The translations under genes and the position numbers were made by a program. Below, piece after piece: positions 1-5,095 of a DNA stretch of 7,225 nucleotides; positions within the stretch are counted from its first letter, which is position 1; every line of letters begins with the position of its first letter. The notes below the pieces were generated by a model. The model saw only the letters and a program-made list of their open reading frames with translations. It made no database searches and was not told the origin of the DNA. The DNA comes from Anaerolineae bacterium. Lineage in GTDB: Bacteria; Chloroflexota; Anaerolineae; B4-G1; SLSP01. The stretch covers positions 1-7,225 of the forward strand of contig JAIOSN010000266.1 of assembly GCA_021107605.1 (NCBI GenBank), written 5' to 3'.

Positions 1-700
1 CCCTGGTCTGATAGGCGAGCCACCGAATCTCGTAGGGGCCATACCCCTTGTCACCACCTGTGAACCAGAGATAATGAGTGAGCTCGCCCGCCGGCCCATC
101 AGCGTAGCCCAGGCCGAAAGCCTCCTTGCCCCAGATCATCTCGGTGCGAGTCACCTCCGGTGGCAGCAAATCCACGGTCCCGTGCCCGTGGTGGCGGGCA
201 AGGCGCGAGGCATGAACGGCCTTCCAGTCATCTGCGGTGAGCCGCCGAGGGACACGGTGCTGCCGGTTGATATGCAGCTGCGCGGGATCAAAAGCCAACC
301 AGTGCTCGTAGTTGCCGGAACCGAAGCCCAACTGGTCATAATAACCTTGCTCGAAGATGCCCAGCCCGGTTACCAGGACACCTTCTTCCGCTCCGGCGGC
401 CACCAGCCGGGCAGTCAGTTGTCCAGCAAGCCCTTGTTTGCGCGCCACGCGGCTGGTCGTCACCCCGGTCACGGCATCGAAAGTGAGCGTTTCTGCCAGA
501 TACCGGATGGTTCCTGGCATAGAGACGACCAGACATTCAGCTTCTCCGTTGACCTCGGCCACTAGAGCGCGACTGGCCTGAAGCAAAATGTCGAAGGCTC
601 GCCGGTGCTCTTTCTTGTCTGTCAGCCAGCCCACCTCACGCCAGACCCGCTGGACGGCGGCTTTATCGGTTGCCGGATTGTATCTGCGAAACATTGCCAT
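1..700 (-). CDS. Eis-like GNAT N-acetyltransferase, N-terminal 233 codons (runs off left edge)
   Basis: The reverse strand is open from an ATG at 700 to the window edge, so the C-terminus lies outside. A GGAGG Shine-Dalgarno at 710-706 sits 5 nt before this ATG; a second in-frame ATG at 694 is less well placed. The protein starts MAMFRRYNPATDKAAV. The acetyl-CoA pyrophosphate-binding motif A of GNAT enzymes is visible at residues 87-92 (RKQGLA, fitting R/Q-x-x-G-x-G/A), preceded by a beta-strand-like VTGVTTSRVA. A GYYDQLGFG stretch at 119-127 matches the motif B tyrosine region. Two-domain enzymes of the Eis class acetylate amines such as aminoglycosides or lysines; the substrate here cannot be told. 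The second half (RRLTADDWKAVH onward) fits the start of the second GNAT-like domain. GNAT membership is secure; the Eis subgroup is inference. Confidence 0.85.
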   Translation of the reverse strand, partial: MAMFRRYNPATDKAAVQRVWREVGWLTDKKEHRRAFDILLQASRALVAEVNGEAECLVVSMPGTIRYLAETLTFDAVTGVTTSRVARKQGLAGQLTARLVAAGAEEGVLVTGLGIFEQGYYDQLGFGSGNYEHWLAFDPAQLHINRQHRVPRRLTADDWKAVHASRLARHHGHGTVDLLPPEVTRTEMIWGKEAFGLGYADGPAGELTHYLWFTGGDKGYGPYEIRWLAYQTR

Positions 701-720
701 CAACTCCTCCTCTGAAAATA

Positions 721-754
721 AGTCTAAGTCGCAAGTCAAAGGTCTAAAGTCTGC
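721..754. repeat. Degenerate heptamer tandem repeat (GTC every 6-7 bp)
   Basis: GTC recurs at 722, 728, 735, 742 and 749, giving about five degenerate units of the type GTCnnAA. The array lies just upstream of the acetyltransferase ribosome binding site, inside its leader. It resembles the short tandemly repeated repetitive (STRR) heptamers described in cyanobacteria, though the sequence differs. Confidence 0.6.
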
Positions 755-859
755 TTCAAAACCAAGATGTTTGCGTTAGTGAAGCATTTTTATTGTCGTT
801 GGTGTGCCAAAGGCACATGGTGACTCCTGCGAAATATGCTAAATTTGTCATGCGCTCAC

Positions 860-888
860 AGTATAACGATATTTGGGCAGACGGTCAA
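860..888 (-). promoter_or_regulatory. Sigma70-type promoter for the acetyltransferase
   Basis: On the reverse strand a TTGACC -35 box (888-883) and a TATACT -10 box (865-860) are separated by 17 nt. Transcription would start near 853 and give a 5' leader of about 150 nt before the ATG at 700. The leader holds a small 6-bp hairpin (803-817, TGTGCC/GGCACA with an AAA loop) of unknown meaning. The assignment rests on box similarity, spacing and direction only. Confidence 0.6.
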
Positions 889-946
889 GGGTATGGTGTT
901 TTGTCACCGGGAAAACTTCCTTAGCCCCAGGGAGTCGCTTCCCATA

Positions 947-981
947 TATCCCAAGTTATCCCAAAATTACTTGGGATAACT
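947..981. promoter_or_regulatory. Direct plus inverted repeat (possible operator or hairpin)
   Basis: TATCCCAA occurs twice in direct orientation (947-954 and 957-964, 10 bp apart, one helical turn). It is followed by the complement in TTGGGATAACT (971-981). The second copy and the inverted copy form an 11-bp perfect stem (954-964 with 971-981, 6-nt loop). The first copy can pair with 969-977 instead. The site lies between the divergent promoters at 860-888 and 1122-1150. No U-tract follows. It could bind a regulator or be a structural repeat; no factor is recognisable. Confidence 0.45.
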
Positions 982-1030
982 GTTCCAGTAGGTTAGCCTA
1001 GCTGATCGTGAATTCCTTTCGAAAAGATAA

Positions 1031-1064
1031 TTCACCGCTAAGACGCTAAGACGCCAAGAAAAAA
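1031..1064 (+). repeat. Interspersed repeat, TTCACC(g/a)CTAAGAC family, 8-bp phase
   Basis: Four units of 8 bp are in phase from 1033: CACCGCTA, AGACGCTA, AGACGCCA, AGAAAAAA. A related copy lies inverted at 1818-1848 and two related copies lie at 1537-1626. The repeated TTCACCRCTRAGAC opening in unrelated positions identifies a dispersed family rather than a gene part. Confidence 0.65.
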
Positions 1065-1075
1065 AGATGATAATA

Positions 1076-1102
1076 ATCTGTGCCATCTGCGCAATCTGTG
1101 GA
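1076..1102 (+). repeat. Three 9-bp tandem units (ATCTGTGCC-like)
   Basis: ATCTGTGCC, ATCTGCGCA and ATCTGTGGA follow each other without gaps. The array ends 19 nt before the -35 box of the trpS leader promoter. No coding or RNA function is visible. Confidence 0.65.
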
Positions 1103-1121
1103 CAAAACAGATCCACGTCAT

Positions 1122-1150
1122 TTGACAATTTACGCGGGACATGTTATAAA
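1122..1150 (+). promoter_or_regulatory. Strong sigma70-type promoter of the trpS T-box leader
   Basis: A perfect TTGACA -35 box (1122-1127) and a TATAAA -10 box (1145-1150) are separated by exactly 17 nt. Transcription is expected to start near 1156-1158, just ahead of stem I of the T-box leader. Near-consensus boxes fit a leader controlled by attenuation after initiation rather than at initiation. Confidence 0.88.
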
Positions 1151-1156
1151 TACGGC

Positions 1157-1495
1157 TGTTAAAGGCTGTGAGCAGGAAGAGTACGTATCAGAGCGGGGCT
1201 AGAGAGAGCCGAAGATTGGTGGGAATTTGGCGCCAGCGCAGATGCAGAATGGGCCTGGGAGCTGCTCGACGAACGAGCTTAGTTAGCTCAAGTAGGAAGA
1301 GACGGAGACGCTACCGTTATCAAGGCGTAGGAGATCGCTCTAGTGGCCGTCTCCGAAAAAGAGTGAGGCTGGCTATACTCAGTGAACGCGCCTTCCGGGG
1401 GGCGTTTTTTGTTTGAGGAGAGGTCAGCTTAACTAGGGTGGCACCACGGGTCTGTTTTTAACGCTCGTCCCTAACCAGGGATGGGCGTTTTTTTT
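1157..1495 (+). promoter_or_regulatory. T-box riboswitch leader sensing uncharged tRNA-Trp
   Basis: The leader has all main T-box landmarks. Stem I is closed by GAGCAG (1170-1175) with CTGCTC (1262-1267). The AGTA element (1180-1183) faces GAA (1247-1249), and the codon right after it is TGG (1250-1252), read as the Trp specifier. The distal AG-bulge motif (AGAGAG, 1201-1208) and the GGTGGGAA apical part (1218-1225) are present. A central helix pairs 1303-1310 with 1347-1354. The T-box itself is at 1435-1451 (AGGGTGGCACCACGGGT). Its TGGC (1439-1442) can pair with the GCCA end of a tRNA with discriminator G73, the usual tRNA-Trp base. TAGGG (1434-1438) can pair with CCCTA (1469-1473) as antiterminator, excluding the terminator at 1461-1495. 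The expected role is to allow read-through into trpS when tRNA-Trp is uncharged. No coding role is needed for the ORF crossing this region. Confidence 0.95.
1461..1495 (+). terminator. T-box-controlled intrinsic terminator
   Basis: A 12-bp stem pairs 1461-1472 with 1477-1488 around an AACC loop, with two G-U pairs, and a run of eight T (1488-1495) follows. Its 5' arm overlaps the 3' arm of the antiterminator (1469-1473), so the two structures exclude each other as in other T-box leaders. Confidence 0.93.
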
Positions 1496-1536
1496 GTTTT
1501 CTGGTTGAAACTTTGAGTCTACCAGGAAAAGATAGT

Positions 1537-1626
1537 TCACCACTGAGACACAGAGAGCACTGAGGAAAAATAAGTTTTATGGTAAAAAAGAACTCACCAC
1601 TGAGACACGGAGAGCACTGAGGAAAA
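1537..1626 (+). repeat. Direct repeat pair of the CACCACTGAGACAC family
   Basis: Two 33-bp copies (1537-1569 and 1594-1626, period 57 bp) differ at one base (CAGAG versus CGGAG). Both open with TCACCACTGAGACAC and end GAGGAAAA. Internally each is made of ACTGAGAC-like units of 8-9 bp. The pair lies in the transcribed spacer between the T-box terminator and trpS. The 276-nt reverse-strand ORF over it is only a translation of the repeats. Confidence 0.8.
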
Positions 1627-1817
1627 TAAATCGGGTGTGTTTCAAATGAGTTGCGCTGTATCCGTGTTGCGTATTGCGTAAAGCTTCTCAGAGCGGAACA
1701 TGCAACAAGAAATTCAACCGAAATGAAACGCACCTAAATAAATTTTATGGCAAACAGGATTTTCCTGAAGGCAGAGTGATTTTGCCGCAAAGTCGCCCAG
1801 TCGCTAAACTTCATTAA

Positions 1818-1848
1818 TTCTTCGCGCCTTTGCGTCTTAGTGGTGAAA
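1818..1848 (-). repeat. Inverted copy of the TTCACCRCTAAGAC repeat
   Basis: Read on the reverse strand, it gives TTCACCACTAAGACGC followed by AAAGGCGCGAAGAA. This is the same family as 1031-1064 in opposite orientation, again in 8-bp phase. The two copies bracket the promoter, T-box leader and part of the spacer. Confidence 0.65.
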
Positions 1849-1871
1849 TCCTTGGTTCTTTCAGTAGACTC

Positions 1872-1906
1872 AACTTGTAACTTGCAACATTTAACTTGTA
1901 ACTAAA
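1872..1906 (+). repeat. Five in-phase heptamers (AACTTGT-like) before trpS
   Basis: AACTTGT, AACTTGC, AACATTT, AACTTGT and AACTAAA follow each other with a strict 7-bp period. The array ends 3 nt before the AGGAGG ribosome binding site of trpS. Like the array before trpB (3263-3334), it sits directly in front of a translation start. The A/T-rich, weakly structured sequence could keep the site open, but this is inference. Confidence 0.75.
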
Positions 1907-1920
1907 TCTAGGAGGAATTG

Positions 1921-2985
1921 ATGGATAAGAAATGTAAACGCCTTTTGACCGGGGATCGCCCCACAGGGAAGCTGCATTTAGGCCATTACGTCGGCAGCCT
2001 AAAGAACCGCGTGGCCTTGCAGGATCAATATGAGTGCTTCTTTATCGTGGCAGATCTGCACACGTTGACCACTCAGCCGGAGAAAGAGTATGTCGCTGGT
2101 TTGGCAGAGAATATCTACGACATCGTGTTAGATTATCTCTCAGTCGGCATTGATCCCCAGAAGAGCACGATCTTCTTGCAATCTGCCGTCACGGAGGAGT
2201 TTGAGCTCAATCTGCTCCTGACAATGTTGGTCACGTTGCCGCGCCTGACCCGGTTGCCCAGTCTCAAGGATATGGCCCGCGCCGCCCAGTTGGATGAGGA
2301 GCGTTTGCCTCTAGGACTGATTGGGTATCCGGTGCTGCAAGCCGCCGATATTCTCTTGCCGCGCGCTCATCTGGTGCCGGTGGGCAAGGATAACGAGGCG
2401 CACGTGGAGATCACCCGCGAGATCGCGCGGCGGTTCAATCGCCTCTACGATGCGGAAGTCTTCCCGATTCCTGAGGTGCTGGTCGGAGATGTCCCCACGC
2501 TGGTCGGCATTGATGGTCAGTCCAAGATGAGCAAGTCGTTAAATAACGCGATCTTCCTCTCCGATGATAAAAAGGCCGTGGAGAAGAAAGTGATGCGGAT
2601 GTACACGGACCCTAAGCGCATTCGGGCCGATATACCCGGGCGGGTGGAGGGCAATCCGGTCTTTATCTACCACGATGCTTTCAATCCCAACCTAGAGGAG
2701 GTCAATGACCTCAAAGCGCGTTACCGCCAGGGAAAGGTCGGCGATGTGGAGGTCAAGCGCAAGCTGGCCCGCGCGCTTAATAATTTCTTGGATCCCATCC
2801 GCGAGCAGCGTGCTTATTACGAGGCACAGCCGGGGATGGTGGAAGAGGTTCTCGTGACCGGCACACGCCGGATGCAGGCGGTGGCCCGCGAGACTATGAG
2901 GTTGGTTTATGAGGCGATGGGCATGCCCAGCCTCAAGTTGCGGCAAGCTATCACCAGCGATGTAGATTTTCGGCTGTTAGGTTAA
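1921..2985 (+). CDS. trpS: Tryptophanyl-tRNA synthetase (354 aa)
   Basis: This class I synthetase charges tRNA-Trp with tryptophan in the cytoplasm. The HIGH-type signature is at residues 12-25 (DRPTGKLHLGHYVG, with HLGH at 19-22) and the KMSKS loop at 202-206. The GDRPTG form, the C-terminal PGRVEGNPVF segment and the length (family usually about 330-350) resemble the subgroup that includes the auxiliary TrpRS II of Deinococcus, not the E. coli type; this is from memory of the families. The ATG at 1921 is preferred: AGGAGG (1910-1915) lies 5 nt upstream. An in-frame TTG at 1918 is only 2 nt from it. The gene follows a Trp-specific T-box leader by 425 nt and is followed by trpB2 on the same strand. 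It looks intact. Confidence 0.97.
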   Translation: MDKKCKRLLTGDRPTGKLHLGHYVGSLKNRVALQDQYECFFIVADLHTLTTQPEKEYVAGLAENIYDIVLDYLSVGIDPQKSTIFLQSAVTEEFELNLLLTMLVTLPRLTRLPSLKDMARAAQLDEERLPLGLIGYPVLQAADILLPRAHLVPVGKDNEAHVEITREIARRFNRLYDAEVFPIPEVLVGDVPTLVGIDGQSKMSKSLNNAIFLSDDKKAVEKKVMRMYTDPKRIRADIPGRVEGNPVFIYHDAFNPNLEEVNDLKARYRQGKVGDVEVKRKLARALNNFLDPIREQRAYYEAQPGMVEEVLVTGTRRMQAVARETMRLVYEAMGMPSLKLRQAITSDVDFRLLG

Positions 2986-3031
2986 TCCGTTGGAAAGGTG
3001 AGTAGTTGGTAGTGTCTTGGCGTCTCAATAC

Positions 3032-3236
3032 GCCTACTGAAGTAGGCTACTGCAGGCTAATCGCCGGCTGTCCACCGGCGTGGACAAAGTTTAGCGCGTC
3101 GCTGGAGGGCGACTTTAGGCGTGTCTCTGGCCCCAGTGAGCCGTAAATCCGGTGCTCTAAAGTGGCGAGATTCTCGTGACACGCCCGCACAGCTTGATTC
3201 GGTTCGGCCAGGTGGCACGGTCAGGAGACCGGCCAC
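3032..3236. repeat. Cluster of short hairpins between trpS and trpB (REP-like)
   Basis: The 367-nt gap has no convincing gene. It holds a run of perfect short stems: GCCTACT/AGTAGGC (3032-3047), CGCCGG/CCGGCG (3062-3067 with 3075-3080), the alternative TGTCCA/TGGACA (3069-3074 with 3081-3086), and GTCGC/GCGAC (3098-3113). An outer GGCGTGTC/GACACGCC pair (3118-3125 with 3178-3185) follows. The last is a 10-bp stem with one bulged A (3212-3222 with 3227-3236, AGGA loop). Another 6-bp stem lies at 3249-3266. None has a U-tract, so co-transcription of trpS and trpB stays possible. The density suggests REP-like elements or an mRNA-stabilising structure. Confidence 0.6.
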
Positions 3237-3262
3237 AGCTAGCCAGAGCAGTCATATTGTTG

Positions 3263-3334
3263 ACTGTCCGACCACCCGACTGCTGGACTACTGGACTATT
3301 AGACTACCCGACTACGCACCTATCCGACTAAGCT
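3263..3334 (+). repeat. Nine in-phase 8-bp units (ACTACCCG-like) upstream of trpB
   Basis: From 3263 the sequence divides cleanly into 8-bp units: ACTGTCCG, ACCACCCG, ACTGCTGG, ACTACTGG, ACTATTAG, ACTACCCG, ACTACGCA, CCTATCCG, ACTAAGCT. No unit is lost or shifted over 72 bp although the bases vary. The array ends 7 nt before the trpB ribosome binding site. The ORF at 3121-3336 is only a translation of this repeat and the hairpins before it. Confidence 0.82.
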
Positions 3335-3352
3335 AAATCCCAGGAGGGAAAA

Positions 3353-4696
3353 ATGTCACAAAGTAACTCTTTGCCCAAGCGTTGGTACAATTTGATGGCC
3401 GATCTACCCACCCTGCCGCCCCCACCGCTGCACCCGCTCACTCACCAACCGATGTCGCCGGAGGATATGAGTGCACTCTTCCCAATGGAGTGCATCCGGC
3501 AGGAGGCGAGCACTGAACGCTACATCCCCATCCCCGAAGAAATACGGGAGATCTACGAGCTCTGGCGTCCCACGCCGTTGCGACGCGCCCGCCGCTTGGA
3601 GAAGCTGTTGGAGACCCCGGCGAAAATCTACTATAAATACGAGGGCGCCAGTCCGGTCGGCAGCCACAAACCTAACACCGCCGTCGCGCAAGCCTACTAC
3701 AACAAGGCTGAAGGCGTCACCCAGCTGACCACGGAGACGGGAGCCGGGCAGTGGGGCAGCGCGCTGGCTATGGCCGGGGCATTTATGGATATCGCGGTCA
3801 AGGTCTATATGGTCAGCGCCAGTTACCATCTCAAACCGGGCCGCCGGATAATGATGCAATCGTTCGGCGCGACATGCACTCCTAGTCCCAGCGACGAGAC
3901 CGCAGCGGGACGCGCTATTCTGGCGCAGGATCCGGATTCACCGGGGAGCCTAGGCATCGCCATCAGCGAGGCCGTGGAACTGGCGCTGGCTGATTCCGAG
4001 ACCAAATACTGTCTGGGCAGCGTGCTCAACCATGTCTTGATCCACCAATCGGTGATCGGCCAGGAGTCGCTCCAGCAGCTAGCTGAAGCGGGAGCCTATC
4101 CCGATGTGGTCATCGGTTGTGTGGGCGGCGGGAGCAACTTTAGCGGGATCGCCTTCCCTTTCTTGGGCGAACAGCTGCGTGGCGGTAAAGAGATTCGCTT
4201 TGTGGCGGTGGAACCGGACGCTTGCCCGAAGATCACCAAGGGGGCGTATGCGTACGATTACGGGGATACGTCTGGGCTTACCCCGATCATGAAAATGCAC
4301 ACGCTGGGACATACTTTCGTCCCGCCGAGCATTCACGCCGGCGGCTTACGCTATCATGGCATGGCCCCGTTGGTCTCGCTCTGCGAGGAACTAGGCTTGA
4401 TCGACGCTGTCTCTTACCCGCAACTCAGCTGTTTTGAAGCTGCGATGCAATTCATCAAGACAGAGGGCATTATCCCGGCGCCGGAAACCTCGCACGCCAT
4501 CCGTGCCGTCATCGACGAGGCTCTGGATGCGAAGGAACAAGGAGAGGAGCGCGTGATTCTCTTCAACTTCAGCGGGCACGGCTTCCTGGATCTCACTTCT
4601 TACCAGGCTTACCTGAATGGCGAGCTGCATAATTACGAATATCCGCAAAAAGAGGTGGATGCAGCGTTAAAGCTGTTGCCTGAGATCGAGGAGTAG
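3353..4696 (+). CDS. trpB: Tryptophan synthase beta chain, TrpB2 type (447 aa)
   Basis: This PLP enzyme joins indole and L-serine to make L-tryptophan. The protein matches the longer TrpB2 family rather than classical TrpB. PLP would form a Schiff base with Lys106 in GSHKPNTA (103-110). The catalytic glutamate is in ETGAGQWG (Glu128), and the phosphate-binding loop is VGGGSN (257-262). The EPD, HAGGLRYHGMAPLVS and FNFSGHG segments are all typical of TrpB2. AGGAGG (3342-3347) lies 5 nt before the ATG, the same arrangement as trpS. No trpA lies in the window. TrpB2 proteins can work with TrpA, recycle indole alone or act as serine deaminases, so the exact role is open. Placement after T-box-controlled trpS suggests shared tryptophan regulation. 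Confidence 0.95.
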   Translation: MSQSNSLPKRWYNLMADLPTLPPPPLHPLTHQPMSPEDMSALFPMECIRQEASTERYIPIPEEIREIYELWRPTPLRRARRLEKLLETPAKIYYKYEGASPVGSHKPNTAVAQAYYNKAEGVTQLTTETGAGQWGSALAMAGAFMDIAVKVYMVSASYHLKPGRRIMMQSFGATCTPSPSDETAAGRAILAQDPDSPGSLGIAISEAVELALADSETKYCLGSVLNHVLIHQSVIGQESLQQLAEAGAYPDVVIGCVGGGSNFSGIAFPFLGEQLRGGKEIRFVAVEPDACPKITKGAYAYDYGDTSGLTPIMKMHTLGHTFVPPSIHAGGLRYHGMAPLVSLCEELGLIDAVSYPQLSCFEAAMQFIKTEGIIPAPETSHAIRAVIDEALDAKEQGEERVILFNFSGHGFLDLTSYQAYLNGELHNYEYPQKEVDAALKLLPEIEE

Positions 4697-4698
4697 AG

Positions 4699-4708
4699 CT
4701 AGCGCTAG
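4699..4708. repeat. CTAGCGCTAG palindrome, left copy
   Basis: This 10-bp perfect palindrome begins 3 nt after the trpB stop. An identical copy is at 5043-5052, at the other end of the trpB-to-HepT/MntA gap. The two may be chance, a protein site, or element ends. Confidence 0.4.
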
Positions 4709-4723
4709 TAGAGAACAATAACA

Positions 4724-4758
4724 AACCCCGGTATAGGCGTTAAGCCCATACCGGGGTT
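4724..4758 (+). terminator. Strong hairpin after trpB, probable transcription terminator
   Basis: AACCCCGGTAT (4724-4734) pairs perfectly with ATACCGGGGTT (4748-4758). After one A-C mismatch, GGC (4736-4738) pairs with GCC (4744-4746), leaving a GTTAA loop. It begins 28 nt after the trpB stop. Only a short T-poor tail (TTATCG) follows, so it may act without a classical U-tract or as an mRNA 3' end. Confidence 0.65.
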
Positions 4759-4824
4759 ATCGTGTCTCAGGGAGGGAGGAAGCAAGGGAACGGTGATTAG
4801 TGACCAGGGATTAGAGGGGAGACA

Positions 4825-4864
4825 GGAAGCCGTAGGCAGTAGACGGAAGCCGTAGGCAGTAGAC
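4825..4864 (+). repeat. Two perfect 20-bp tandem copies
   Basis: The unit beginning GGAAGCCGTAGGCAG occurs at 4825-4844 and is repeated exactly at 4845-4864. A third copy begins (GG) and then diverges. The identity suggests a recent duplication. The reverse-strand ORF across 4811-5068 is a translation of repeats, not a gene. Confidence 0.85.
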
Positions 4865-4894
4865 GGTAAACAGGGGATCGGCAGAGGCGCGGGA

Positions 4895-4958
4895 ACGAGA
4901 GAGCGAGGAAGCGAGAAGGCGAAAAAGCGAGAAGGCGAGAGAGCGAAAAGGCGAAAGG
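4895..4958 (+). repeat. Eight in-phase 8-bp units (GCGAGAAG-like)
   Basis: Units from 4895 are ACGAGAGA, GCGAGGAA, GCGAGAAG, GCGAAAAA, GCGAGAAG, GCGAGAGA, GCGAAAAG and GCGAAAGG. The phase is never broken and one strand is almost purely purine. It lies in the convergent gap between trpB and the HepT/MntA fusion gene. Confidence 0.85.
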
Positions 4959-4978
4959 ATGAGGATGACTGTGTTATA

Positions 4979-5028
4979 GCCCCATTTATGGGGCGTAGCT
5001 CCGTAGCCCGTGGTCTTTAGCCACGGGC
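4979..5028. repeat. REP/BIME-like double hairpin with GTAG feet
   Basis: Two perfect hairpins lie side by side. GCCCCAT/ATGGGGC (4979-4994, TT centre) is followed by GTAG (4995-4998). GCCCGTGG/CCACGGGC (5006-5028, loop TCTTTAG) is preceded by GTAG (5003-5006). A GTAG at the foot of a hairpin is the hallmark of REP sequences recognised by REP-associated Y1 tyrosine transposases and resembles IS200/IS605 ends. No transposase is present here, so these would be non-autonomous copies. Either hairpin could also end leftward transcripts. Confidence 0.6.
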
Positions 5029-5042
5029 GGGCTCTCTGCGCA

Positions 5043-5052
5043 CTAGCGCTAG
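5043..5052. repeat. CTAGCGCTAG palindrome, right copy
   Basis: Identical to 4699-4708 and extended by a further CTAGC (to 5057), giving overlapping GCTAGC palindromes. It lies 44 nt beyond the stop of the HepT/MntA fusion gene. Confidence 0.4.
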
Positions 5053-5095
5053 CTAGCGGATTTGCCATTTGCTGATTTGTCTGGTTGAGCAGTTT

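Noticed and set aside
74..581. Forward ORFs of 163 and 74 aa over the left region
   Set aside because: They are shadows of the reverse-strand acetyltransferase, which has GNAT motifs and a ribosome binding site.
1168..1416. 82-aa arginine-rich forward ORF
   Set aside because: It lies inside the T-box leader; conserved RNA elements explain the sequence, and no ribosome binding site is needed or seen.
1458..1733. 91-aa reverse ORF with repeated CLSGE motifs
   Set aside because: Its repeated peptides come from the 33-bp DNA repeats; one end lies in the T-box terminator.
3121..3336. 71-aa forward ORF before trpB
   Set aside because: It translates hairpins and the 8-bp array, and no family is recognisable.
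4825..4958. Possible CRISPR array
   Set aside because: Units are contiguous, 8 or 20 bp long and without spacers, so this is tandem repetition.
4979..5028. Guide-RNA end of an IS605/TnpB element
   Set aside because: The hairpins resemble IS605-type ends, but no TnpB or TnpA coding sequence is present nearby.
4811..5068. 85-aa reverse ORF with Ser/Leu/Arg repeats
   Set aside because: It is a translation of the 20-bp duplication, the 8-bp array and the REP hairpins.
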